DNA of 64,000 nt from Owenia fusiformis (Eukaryota > Annelida > Polychaeta > Sabellida > Oweniidae). Both the position numbers and the translations under genes were made by a program. Below, in pieces: positions 45,664 through 57,370 of this stretch; positions within the stretch are counted from its first letter, which is position 1; each line of letters begins with the position of its first letter. Under the pieces are notes generated by a model. The model made no database searches and had not been told where the DNA came from. It worked only from the letters and a program-made list of their open reading frames with translations. The DNA lies in the NCBI GenBank assembly GCA_903813345.2, contig CAIIXF020000005.1, forward strand, positions 37,515,375-37,579,374. The letters run 5' to 3'.

Positions 45664-47756
45664 CTATATTTAGTCAGCATAAATACATTGGGTTTCATTC
45701 CATGTGCGCAAAGTCTTTCAAGCAGCGAAGTCGAACAAATGCAAAGGGTACTTGAATTGCTGACAAACAAGAAAATGAGAGCAATTGTATCAATGTTATC
45801 GAACAACCCTCGTACTTTATCTTGTTTTCAATATGAAAACATTCATTATCAAGTGTAAAAAACTTATAATTGTTTATTTGTACTGGAACACGTTTCAAAT
45901 GCTTGCTTTATCAAACCTAACAAATATCATTAGCTATGAAAAATGATAATTTCTTCTGTTGAAGATTGTAAACACTGCAAGTACCACAAGTTAATGAAGT
46001 TGTTTGTCATAATATCTATCAATCTATCTGTGTTTATTTCCATACTATTCTGCTGCAGTACGACTATATTGCTAAATGAATATATGGTTTTAATATTCTT
46101 GGCATGCCTTCATTTTAATTAATAAAGAAAGATTTCGAGTTCGACTTGATTTGTTTATGTTTTTGTTGAAACCGACATGAAGAATCGCAGAACTGATTGA
46201 TCGAGGCGTTGTAGCCTTATTGGAATAGAAATTGTAAATGTTATTCTCCGCGGGTATTGTCATTTTAAATGTCACTTATTTTGCTGATTTACACCAAACA
46301 TCGCCTTTTTGATAAACCCTCAATCATAACAGGCTCGTTGTCAATTTGGTGGGGATAACTTTGAAATGTCACCAAAAAAGAACCGTGAAAAGAACAAGAA
46401 GTTAAGAAAAAAGCATTCACGATGCAGCTATCTTACACAACTTTGGGATGGGAAATAACCATGATGTTCACTGTATGTACGTTTGACTTAGTCTGCTACA
46501 CAACCCCCCCAAACAAGTCCTTGTATTATATTGAAAAAATTGTGAGTCAAGTTAAAACAGGCTTTTGTGACATCATCTTTTACAAGCTTTTACCTTCCAA
46601 GTAGAACAACGAAGATAGACCCATAATGCATGGTCTCCTTTAAAATCTTTGGGGTAAATCCCAAAGAATGTGTCATGAAACGGTATATGTATTCCCCCAA
46701 GGGTTTGAAGTGTCGGGTTAATATTCATATTCATGTAAATCGGGTGCACTAAGATGTGAATTTATTTTTTCGAGAATGATTGAAAAATCGTTTCCCTCTA
46801 TTGTGATACAGATCTTGAAAGATTGCGTAAATTAGTTTTTCTTTTTTTCAATCCAAACACGCAGCAGTGGCAATTTAATTTTCTATTTTTTCTCACTCAG
46901 GATATCCGTGAGCAGTTTGATCACTTTAGTGGTGCCAAAACGAACTAGGGCTAAACTATTAACTTATAACACACTGCCCTTGGGGAGGTTTAAACCATAA
47001 TGGCTTTGTGATCCACATCGATTCATAACACTCAGAGAATATAAGATTTGGGTTATATGCATCTTGTTTTTAGATTTCATCGTAACATTTTAGTAAAACT
47101 GTTTGGTTGATATGTAATAGCTGAGACTAACATAAAATATTATAGCCACAATTTGATAATTGATATGAGTTCAGATCAATTAAGAAAAGTAATTCGAAAT
47201 TTGGAAAAGTCCTACCTGCTTATATGAGATTCATCAATGCTTCAGTGAAACGAGGAAACGTTCGTCTTATTCATTGTTTTTAAAATTTTAAACCTGACTT
47301 GTCTCTTATCACTCTTGTGTTGATGTTTCTCGGCAATATAGACGAAGTTGGTCGTCCAGACCCCTCAGCTCCACATGGAATCAAATAAAAGTTCTGGAAA
47401 AAGCTATCTTCAAAATCCAGTTTGCTATCTTCAACTGATCAGCTCGGTGTAACATGTTGATCCAAAAACGTTAATATTAGCTTCTCCAAATCATTACGTT
47501 ACAGTAGATCCAAATCTTTCGATATTCGTTACTTTAAATCATTTATATTGGTTACATTAGATACCTAATTAAATTCTACCAAACATAGAAGCAACCGCAC
47601 TTTATAACATCCTCTAAATCTAACATCGCCTTTTATAAGAGACTTCTTAAAGTGTCCTTTAACATTATTAACAATTCTCCGAGGAGATACTTGCGCAAAA
47701 AGATGCGCATGCGCATGGTGTGCATCAGTTGAATGTATCAACAAAAAAGCAACCCC
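45664..47756. other. gene-free stretch with one dispersed repeat
   Basis: The only structured part is about 46562-46620 (TGACATCATCTTTTACAAGC then CCAAGTAGAACAACGAAGA). It recurs in the same orientation at 52776-52835. No gene is supported. Confidence 0.5.
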
Positions 47757-47951
47757 AGCTAACAGGGAGGATTGGCTCCCAGATTGCAACATCGATATTC
47801 TGTCCCATATATGGTATGGTGAGCTCTAACTTTATTTACTCCTGACAGATTCCAAAAACATGTCACGTGTAAATAAGGTTATATGTCACCATACCATATA
47901 TGGGACAGAATATCGATGCTGCATTCTGGGAGCCAATCCTCCTTGCCAGCT
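47757..47951. mobile_element. 195-bp palindromic MITE
   Basis: AGGATTGGCTCCCAGATTGC..TATTCTGTCCCATATATGG on the left is mirrored by CCATATATGGGACAGAATA..CTGGGAGCCAATCCT on the right. Arms are about 80 bp and nearly identical; the short centre contains CACGTG. No clear target duplication. Confidence 0.75.
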
Positions 47952-49880
47952 GATGATACTTTCAACATCTTTTGTCAGAGACATTAACATAAGATCACTT
48001 TAATGCTCGACGCGATTAAACCTCGTGGTACATCAGTCGGCATCAAAGCCTAGAGACTGATATTATACAGTTAAGTGGAAACTTTGTTTCCGATCTTCTA
48101 CTTTTCGTTTTATCAGATTATCATTAAAATAACTTGAAAACACTAATTTAGTTTGTCGGGCTAAATTTAAACTCCAGACATTGATACCCAAATTGAACAT
48201 TGTCCACAGGTCTTATGTCGATTTGAAGACATGGTAAATATTGCGCCATTCTATCGATTCAACAGCTTTATAGGTCTTATGATAGTGGTCAATTCTATAC
48301 GAATGACGAATAGAGACAACCTATATTTGATATATTTGCATCAGAACTTGATCTGAGAGTAGCTGACCATATAATAAGTCCTAATTGTCAAGAGCACTTT
48401 GGCCAATCTGGCTACTCTACGATGCATCTGAGTCATTGGATTATCTGAAAACATCAGAAATTAATAGGATCAAAGCCCAATTCTTCAGACCAATTTTTTT
48501 TCAAAATGAGGAATGTTTTCTGCTTCATTATTCGTATTTTACAATATGTATTCGTAAATTGAACGCTCGTATTTGTTTAATACTTATGGCATTCTATTTT
48601 CTGATTGTCGAATTTATTTTCGTAACAAGCAAATTCGTGAAAGAGCATATTTATTGTTCGTAAATATTTTCATTTGTATTCGTAAGTTACACCGTTATAT
48701 TCGATATTCGTTGCTTTATTAAGATCACGTGATCATTCTCAACGAGACCAACATTGTCAAAATAATGTCTAAGTCATCAACCCCCCCACACACCTAACAG
48801 TGCCGTGTCACGTGACGTGACTTATGCCTTATTTTTATATTCGTAAACTCACCCTTACACGTATTCGTAAATTCACATTTAGTTTGTTAAGTTTCATTTT
48901 ATTATTCGCTAATGTACAAATATTTCTTTCCTTTACTGTAATATTTCATGGGTAAATATGCAAGGTAATTATTCGTAAAAATACGTTTCTTCGATTAACT
49001 GTTGGTAAGTTACTAAAATATTGCTAGTCCTTACAAACAGAAATGGCAACGTGCATGTAAAACCCGGATGTAAAACGAGCCCATAGATGGATCCGAATTA
49101 AAAGTCAAAATAAAGATGAAAACGTCTAGATCTGTAGATGTTTAGCTTGCTTTGAACAAGAGACTTAAATCACAAATAGAAAATGATGAACGAATGAAGG
49201 CTTTTGGAGATAACTGAATTACTGTTCTAAGACAGTGTGTCAATGCAATACATACAGTCACATGGTGAGAATTGTGCCAATACTACAGAATATTTGCGAT
49301 TTCATAAATAAATAAATCATTCAAGTCAGGTTTGAATGTTTGCATATGCATCCGGCTTTATTAAGCAGAAGTCTGACAAAGATTTAACAGAAAATAGTAA
49401 TGTATTTGGGTTTTTCTTCAATTGAAAGTTAAAAATTAAGTATTTAGATGATATTATCCATTTACAAGTCAATCAAAATTTTCCAACCAAACTGAATCAC
49501 CTCGCCTATCTTGCGATCCTGGTTAAGCCTCTGGTATGACTGAAGACTCCTATTATTTTCTGGATTAACCTTAATCTTCCCATGTCCAATTTTCCTTATG
49601 CATACCATGTCACGGTGATCGATATGAGGAAAATGTGAACACGGAACATGCTACTTGGAGATGGAGGCCAATCGGACTCTGTTAGAATTTCATGACAAAA
49701 TCTTACATGACTTCAGTAATATGAGTATTTGGATTTTCCAAAAATAAATCTTCTGAAATGGTTTAAATATCGTCCCATAATTACCACATTGTTATTACTC
49801 GTTTTTTGCAGATTTTGAGTTAAGTATTCTATTTTTTCTCAATTTTTCAGAAGGAATTTATTTCTAAGGTCCATTTCAAT
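47952..49880. other. gene-free stretch rich in ATTCGTAAA
   Basis: TATTCGTAAAT and close variants occur repeatedly between about 48530 and 48985, in no regular period. No exon is supported. Confidence 0.45.
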
Positions 49881-52162
49881 TGATCTCCTATCATCCTATC
49901 ATCGTCAAATGATCCTAATAGACCCTGGTTGACTTCTGGCATCTTAACTTCTGCCAAAACTAAAAATAAGCTATATACCAAATATTTGAAAAATCCCTGT
50001 TGCAAAACAGGAAAAGCTTACAAGTCCTTCAACCATAAACTTAAGCACATAATTAAATACTCAAAACGTACACATTATCAAAATAAGTTTGCCGAAGTAA
50101 GTGGTAACATTAAAAAGTCTTGGTCTATCATTAATGAACTACTTGGAAAAAACAAAAAAGCTGCATTGCCATCTAAATTCACTATAAATGGAAAGGAAAC
50201 AACAGATCATGAAATCATTTCCAATGGATTTAATAATTTTTTTACCAATATTGGTAAAAATCTAGCCAAGGAGATTCCAAAATCCAAAAAATGCTTTAAT
50301 GAATACCTAGCAAGAGCTCAAAAAGTTCAATCATCTATTTATCTCAAAAAGACCTCAAAAACTGAGCTTGAATTAGAAATGTGTCTTCTAAAATCTTCCT
50401 CGCCTGGACCTGATGGGATTCTACCATCACTTATTAAGTCTGCAAGACAGTTTTTAATTGATCCACTCTTGTATATATTTAACTTATCTTTTAAATCTGG
50501 TATTTTCCCAGACGCCCTCAAATTGGCCAAAGTAACACCTGTATTTAAAAAAGGTGTCACTACAAATCCTTCGAACTATAGACCAATTTCAGTTTTATCT
50601 GTATTTTCTAAATTGTTAGAAAAGCTCATGCACGCCAAACTCACTGGTTTTTTAGAACGTTTTGAAATTATTTTTACTTATCAATTTGGATTTCAGAAAT
50701 TCAACTCTACCTACATGGCCATTTTATATTTCATTGAACAAATTCGAAAATCAACTGATTTGGGGAAAACGAGCATTGGCATAACATTAGATTTTTCCAA
50801 GGCCTTTGACACAATAAATCATGACATTTTGATACAAAAACTTGAATATTATGGCATCAGAGGAATAGCTAAGTCCTGGTTTGAAAGTTATTTAAAAGAC
50901 CGCAAACAATATGTCACCATTAAAAATTATGAATCTAAACAATCATCTCTAAATTGTGGTGTTCCGCAGGGCTCGGTACTTGGACCACTATTATTTATTC
51001 TTTACATAAATGATCTGCCTTTTGTTGCCCCTAATCTAAAATTTATTATGTTTGCTGATGACACCAATCTTCTTGATAGTGATTATGATTTAAATGAACT
51101 TATGACTAGAACTAATGCAAACTTGAATGCAATAGATGACTGGATAAAAGCAAACAAACTTTCACTTAATATTGGCAAAACCAATGCTATTCTATTTGGA
51201 CCCCAAAAAAATCAAACAAATCAGAATCTTAAAATACGCAATGAGAACATAAATTTCCGGGAAAAAATTGACTTTCTTGGAATTATTATTGATAAAAACT
51301 TGAAATTTAAAGAGCACATAAAATCTGTTGAAACAAAGATTTCTCGCGTCATTGGTTCTCTTTATCACATTAAACATCTACTTCAAATAGACAGTTTCAA
51401 AACAATTTACTACTCATTGATACACTCTCAATTAAATTATTGCAACATAATCTGGGGTAACACATTTAAATCATTTTATGATCGTCTACATAAACTGCAG
51501 AAACAATTCTTAAGGCTAGCTTTAAATAAGGATAGACTTTCTCACTCCGCTCCCCTATTTAAAGATCTTAGAATATTAAATATTTTTGATGTCAACAGAT
51601 ATTGTACTAGTCAGTTCATGTACAAAATCTTTAATAAGCACCCCAGTCTTCCAAAAAATCTATTTCAAGACTTGTTTGATATCAACCTTAATATTCATCA
51701 TCATTACACAAGACAATTGCATTATTTTCATATCCCTAAATGCTCTAAACTTTCCCTTCGCTATCTGGGTCCTAATCTTTGGAATGCTCTACCACATGAT
51801 ATTAAAAAATGCTCCACTCTAAATATTTTCAAATCTTCATATAAAAAACTACTCATCTATCGATAATGTATAATACCAATATCATACTATACTGTTGATT
51901 TTATACTGGTACCTGATTTTTGTAACATTTTTACATTGTACATCCTTAGATTAATTGTTAATACCATTTTTATATACCTACATGTAACATAATATAAGTG
52001 TTTTCTTTTATATGTAGTCTAGTTGTCATTTTAATGATTTCTATTAAACCGCAACATATACCCACTAGGGTGTCTAGCGGCTTGTTTTTTATAGTGTATA
52101 TTATATAAGAATTATGAAATAAATAAATTGAATTGAAAAAAAAAAATTGAAAAAAAAAAAAT
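49881..52162 (+). mobile_element. 5'-truncated jockey-superfamily LINE
   Basis: Contains the reverse-transcriptase ORF (49884-51866), about 250 bp of 3' UTR, AATAAA motifs near 52118 and a tail made of TTGAA(A)n units. The endonuclease domain and any ORF1 are missing, so truncation occurred at about 49880. TTTCAG occurs at both borders and may be a short target duplication, but this is weak. Confidence 0.85.
49884..51866 (+). CDS. LINE ORF2 fragment: reverse transcriptase
   Basis: About 660 codons without a stop. The conserved finger and palm blocks are visible in order: SSSPGPDGILPSLIK, LAKVTPVFKKG, NYRPISVLSVFSKLLEKL, LDFSKAFDTINHDIL, GVPQGSVLGPLLFILYINDL and the catalytic FADDTNLL (about 51050). 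The thumb and C-terminal region ends with LGPNLWNALPHDIKKCSTLN. It lacks the apurinic-type endonuclease normally encoded upstream in this superfamily and has no proper ATG (it opens with WLTSG). No RNase H is seen. An uninterrupted frame in a truncated copy indicates recent insertion. Clade (CR1, L2, Rex1, Daphne) is not resolved. Confidence 0.9.
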   Translation, partial: SPIILSSSNDPNRPWLTSGILTSAKTKNKLYTKYLKNPCCKTGKAYKSFNHKLKHIIKYSKRTHYQNKFAEVSGNIKKSWSIINELLGKNKKAALPSKFTINGKETTDHEIISNGFNNFFTNIGKNLAKEIPKSKKCFNEYLARAQKVQSSIYLKKTSKTELELEMCLLKSSSPGPDGILPSLIKSARQFLIDPLLYIFNLSFKSGIFPDALKLAKVTPVFKKGVTTNPSNYRPISVLSVFSKLLEKLMHAKLTGFLERFEIIFTYQFGFQKFNSTYMAILYFIEQIRKSTDLGKTSIGITLDFSKAFDTINHDILIQKLEYYGIRGIAKSWFESYLKDRKQYVTIKNYESKQSSLNCGVPQGSVLGPLLFILYINDLPFVAPNLKFIMFADDTNLLDSDYDLNELMTRTNANLNAIDDWIKANKLSLNIGKTNAILFGPQKNQTNQNLKIRNENINFREKIDFLGIIIDKNLKFKEHIKSVETKISRVIGSLYHIKHLLQIDSFKTIYYSLIHSQLNYCNIIWGNTFKSFYDRLHKLQKQFLRLALNKDRLSHSAPLFKDLRILNIFDVNRYCTSQFMYKIFNKHPSLPKNLFQDLFDINLNIHHHYTRQLHYFHIPKCSKLSLRYLGPNLWNALPHDIKKCSTLNIFKSSYKKLLIYR

Positions 52163-54277
52163 TTCAGGTATTCCAGGTCCTAGACTAGTATGTTTTGTCT
52201 CCCTTCGCCCATTTTGTAGGTATTTATTCTTATTCAAATTTTCGACCTCATTTGACCTACTTTATTTGAAATTTTATTACACCTTCCTTGACAGTTTTGA
52301 ATGACCTATAATATGCTACTTTAGTTTTTACAGTATATCTTCAACTTTGGAAATACCATTAATGTGAAAAAATTAATGAAAAATACATTAAGGATAATGG
52401 AACAAAAATTCAGTTTTCGGGGTTATTTTGATATTTCAAGAAAGAAATCAAGAAATCATAAAAAGACGTGTTTTATTTATTGGTTATCAGTGATTTTTGC
52501 TCCTGCAAGGCCTACATTTACCCGGGATTACCCATACGAAAAAACAAGTTTTTAAAAATTACTTCTCAAAAGTTAAAAGTCCCAAAATCTTCAACCTCTG
52601 ATTTCTCTATATCAGCTGAAATGACAATGTGGAAATAATGGGACGACGTGTCATATTTTTGCCTTATGGTGTCAGTATTTGTCATGTATTCTTTTTGTAT
52701 ATAACCTTTTTTCTAAATAAATGTATAAATAAACAAATAGATAAATAAATAAATATCATAAAAACGAAACTCTAGGCATTTATGACATCATCTTTTACAA
52801 GCTTTTATCTTCCAAGAAGAACAACGAAGACATGTCTAAATGAGCTAAATGCGTTCCTGCCCTATGACTCATAATGGTTCTCTTCGGAAATCTTCCTTTG
52901 TCTGCTTTCATCTTTTATCATCGTTCTAACTGAATTAGATGGCACAATGGGCAACATTTGAAAACAATCAACAAGAAACCATATCTAAAACAGCAAATCT
53001 GAAGAAAATCTAGAAATAAATCGAAAATTTGTAATCTCAATCATTTTTGATGTTTTTATCACTTGTTAACAGAATACATCTAACACAAACAGCATATTAC
53101 ATCACTATAAAACCTCTTATGATTGTTGTACTATTTTCGTACAAGAACCATATTTAAAACAGATTTAGAAACCCCATGGAGATATGGAAAACGTAATATT
53201 TGTCGAATCTTAATGTTTTGGAATCCCATCGCTTCTAAGGTAACATTAAATAGAAAATATGAATAATAAATGATGACAATGAGAAAAACTGAAAGTGTTT
53301 TGCGGTTCGAGATTTGTGCCTGGAGCTTAGAAGTTTTTTATTACGTTTTATTTCTGTATTCTATCATAGATATTGTAAATACGGTTTTTGAATGGCTTGG
53401 CTTGATGCATTATAATTTATTTGGGAAGACAGGTGTCATCTTGAAACAGGCCACAGATTGAACAACATCGCACCTACAGGATATTCTTTTGGGACATTCT
53501 GTAGCATCTGGCAGATGCAATTTAAATATGTTTCCTGATATCTGGACAAACTAATTAGAAGTAGACCACCGGACGAATACATCTGTCAATAATCTGGATG
53601 TGACTTCAACAATTTGAAGTTTACAGTTTGACAGCACGTTTTGTTACTAGACATTTTGGGTTAAGAGTTGTGATGCAAAAACGATAATTGGTAATTGAAT
53701 TTACTCCAGTGTCAGTAGTCCATTTATTTTGAATATTCATATTTATTTATTTTTCAGTTGATCAGGCCATCCCCTTGATCCTTTTGGTGGTACAAAACAG
53801 CTTTGGTCTTGTAGGTTTGCCCAACGTCTATAATTATTCTGAATCTATAATCGATTATAGTTGTTAACACAATTTTAGTTATTTCGCAGTACTCACAATT
53901 TTTGATAAAAATGAAAAATTTCTTCTGATGCATTTTCTATGAAAATGCCTTTGAATAATAGTTCAAATATGGTTATTTTGATAGAGGATGCTTAGGAAAA
54001 AGTTCAAATCTCAGAGAAAGGTTCTTGTGTGAGCTGGGAATATCAAATATTATTACCACCTTGCAGGGCCTGTTCTATGGGTTTTAGTACTAGTTGAGAA
54101 GGCATTTAAATTGCTGTATTGACGTGAGCAATATTGTGTCGGGCGTTAATGACTTTAGTCGGGCAATAATGACATTATCCGCCCGGCTATGTTTCCCGGG
54201 AAAAGTGATATCGTTCAGTGCGTAAGATTTTCTATTTCAAATTTGCTATTTCAGCCCTGGGCATTAACGGTTGTAAT
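52163..54277. other. gene-free stretch
   Basis: Carries the second copy of the 46562 repeat at 52776-52835. No gene is supported. Confidence 0.5.
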
Positions 54278-54392
54278 AATAGTAATAACGTCATTTCTGC
54301 GGGCAAAATAGTGAAATATTGGACCTTGGGCCTGCGGCCCTTGGTACAATATTTCACTATATTGCCCTTTGAAATGACGTTATTGTACTATT
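54278..54392. mobile_element. 115-bp hairpin MITE with GGGCCTGCGGCCC centre
   Basis: AATAGTAATAACGTCATTTC..AATAGTGAAATATT is mirrored by AATATTTCACTAT..GAAATGACGTTATT. The centre is the GC-rich palindrome GGGCCTGCGGCCC. No coding capacity. Confidence 0.75.
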
Positions 54393-56389
54393 AATTTCAA
54401 TATGTGGGGTACTATGATGATTATTTTAAAATAGCTGTAGCTGGAAAATCGACAAGGATTCGAACGTTTTTCCGATTTGCAAAATGTAAATAACCATCAC
54501 TTATCCCTGAAAATATTATCACCTGCAAGCACCCCTTACAGTTTGGGATGTGTTGCATAGGACAGCAGGAAAGCTTGTTTTAATACTGGCATAATTACAA
54601 CAAAAATCGCCAAATAAAATTGGGATGTAAATAATTACAGTCATAAAATTCGAAATTGGAAACGAACAATTCGCAATCTGTAACTGCAATAATATTAAAC
54701 TACGAACGTCACAGATTTCCACGTTGACGAGCGAACCATGTCTTATCACAAACTAATGGTCCCAGTCGCAGGTGATTAATTTACGGATTATTCAAAAACA
54801 ATAATATCATCAAAGACCATACATATTATATTAAGATGTTTAATAATAGTGCAGAAATAAATAAAGACACTATACAAGAAGGCTTTATTTAAGACTTCGC
54901 CTAGATTGTAAATCAGGTTCCTAATCCGCTAGGCAAACCAAGAGACCACAGTTCAACGTTTAGATCTCCCGCTGTCAACCTTTATCACTGTGTTACAGCA
55001 TGACTATCTCGATCTGGGTTCGGTCTTCGCTCTATGGATATTAAATTAATTCTCAATATTTCTTCGGCAGTGTACAAAATTATTTAATTAATTCCAAAAG
55101 AATGAATAGATTTGTCTATGATTCGATCTTGGTCGCCAAAGATCTCAAGTAGCCCTATCCGACAGTGTCGACGAAGGGAATACAAAAAGTACAAACGATG
55201 CAGGTTTGGATTGGAGAATTTGACAATATCACTTGAGATCTTAGATGATTTCCCTTTTGTATCTTTTTACTGATATTTGTATCACTTGTCAAAAGCTAGT
55301 TTCTTTTCGCTATTAGGTAAGGGATTTATATAGTGGGTATAGGATTCCCCCGGGACAGAGGGCTAATACATCATTGAGATATCTTTCCTTATCTCCGCTA
55401 GAATCAAACAAGCTTGAAAAGATTCATTATATCAGGAATATAATGCCTACAAAACCATGACTCTGCGTAGTTTACAAGTGAGTGGTCATACTAGCTAATC
55501 AATGTAAATTGGTAGTGCTTGAGTCGCAAATACCAACTTCAATGATGTCGGGTTTACCAGATCAATTTAGAATTGAAACAATCTACTAAAGTAGGAAAAA
55601 ATGAGAGCTTATTAAGAGAGGAAAAATTATCAGATACGACATCGATGTTGATTCGGGAATTTCCGTAGCGGGTATACATTTCCAAGTCGGGGTCAACTCA
55701 AGTTGGATTTTCGATTGGCTTTCGTATGAAATGTATTTCAAGTACTTGATAATTTACAATAAGGCTACGAATATCATAATGCACAATGAGGTTGAATACA
55801 ATGCCCGAATGGAATCGTTAAAACATGTCTATTTTCCATTGCCCGTAACATATTTCTGTTTTCAATTATCGTAAAGTTATTATAATTTATAGGTTTCAGA
55901 GATTCAATCTAAAAAATCATGTTCAATTTTACATCTGAAAGCACCGTGAATATTTGTTTAAATTCGCCATCTTTCGAAACTAATGAAGGGCATGTTCATG
56001 TTCTGCATTATCAGAGCAATTCAAACATCACGCGGTGTTGTTTAAGCTTTCAGTATTTTGTGACTTGGATTTGGGAATATGATTTTCTAAAATTGTGGTC
56101 CTCCAGAGACAATAATTATATGTTACTGGATCTCCACTGCCTTAAGATGTAAGATGTAAACACTATCTATAAAGAGTTGTTGCTATTGTTTTTTTCAAAA
56201 TCTCTAGATCATCAGTATCTAATATAATATCAAGCAATGCATGTCAACAAGTCTATTATACTTCTAACCAGTGGTAAAAACAAGTTATTAACGTATAATG
56301 CAGTGCAATGCTTAATGATTAAGTATAAAACATTGAAACAAATATATAGTATAAGATAATACAGGAACATATTTCGGTTTAAGAACATA
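54393..56389. other. gene-free stretch
   Basis: AT-rich; no supported exon or repeat boundary seen. Confidence 0.45.
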
Positions 56390-56654
56390 TAGGGTGTCTC
56401 AAAAATGAACCCAAAAGTATATCAACGGCAACCAATCAATATTTTCAGACATTTCTTGCATGGTCTTGTAGTCTAAACATGAACGTTTTTTCCCCTATAC
56501 ACAGTTTTTAATTCAGTTTTGCCTTTCTGATACTTTAACCCTTTACCTTTTACACCACATAATCAATGGAATATTTCGGTGACAGTCTGCATCCTTACTA
56601 CTACATTGTTCATCACATTTGATATTTCTGGTGGAATGTTTTGATTTTTGTTCG

Positions 56655-56830
56655 GATGCCGGTATTAAGTTGTTCTAGGTCTCTTAGCTTGGGTTTAGCA
56701 TAAAAATGGTCCTTCAAATAGCCCCAGAGAAAAAAGTATGGGCCATCAAATCTGGTGAAAAGGGAGGCCCTCACAATGTCTTATAGCCCCCTTATGCATA
56801 GAGGTCAGACGTTCAAGAAACTGCATTGGT
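56655..56830 (-). pseudogene. mariner-type transposase C-terminus, left arm
   Basis: The reverse strand reads LPFSPDLMAHTFFLWGYLK, then KPKLRDLEQLNTGI. SPDL contains the position of the last catalytic Asp of the mariner DD(D) triad, and FLWGYLK followed by a [K]P..L..L motif is typical of the family. It is only about 60 codons, with nothing upstream. Confidence 0.75.
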
Positions 56831-56989
56831 TGGGATTTTATTGTAGCTTTTGTTGTGTGTAGGTAGAGGGGCTCAATCAATTTGAGACCACTGTGTTTTC
56901 ATTTGGATATCATTTGGTCTCCAGGCTAGCCTGTGTAAATCTGGAAGGTAACACCCGAATCATTTGCCGATAATTGACCTGATTCTCTG

Positions 56990-57149
56990 TATTTATTCTG
57001 CATTGTCATCCTCAAACATCTTTCTCTGTGGCTATTTGAAGGAGTGTTTTAATGCTCATTCCAAGCAGAAAGACCCAGAACAACTTAAGGGCAACATCCA
57101 AAGAGAAATCCAAAACATTCAACCGGAACTATTATCAAATGTGATCTAA
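56990..57149 (+). pseudogene. mariner-type transposase C-terminus, right arm
   Basis: The plus strand reads IFLCGYLKECFNAHSKQKDP, then EQLKGNIQREIQNIQPELLS and a stop. It is homologous to the left-arm fragment, in opposite orientation. The SPDL block is degraded here. Confidence 0.75.
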
Positions 57150-57370
57150 CAATGTAAGGATACAGGCTGTCGTCGAAATATGAGGTTACATTAATTCTGT
57201 GGTGTAAAAGGTAAAGGGTTAAAGCATCAAAAAGGCAAGACTGAAATAAAAATGGTGTATTGGGGAGAAAACATTCATGTTTTGGCTACATGATCATGCA
57301 AAAATGTCTGAAAATATTGATTGGTTTATCTGTGGTGTTATACTTTTGGGTACGTTTTTTGAGATACCCG

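Larger units (their letters stand above)
56390..57370. mobile_element. mariner-derived foldback element, copy B (both arms intact)
   Basis: The ends AGGGTGTCTCAAAAATGAAC and, in reverse, GGGTATCTCAAAAAACGTAC are inverted repeats. The two halves (56390-56880 and 56940-57370) are reverse complements through CAATCAATATTTTCAGACAT and TTTAACCCTTTACCTTTTAC. Each arm encodes the same decayed transposase C-terminus, on the minus strand left and on the plus strand right. Confidence 0.85.
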
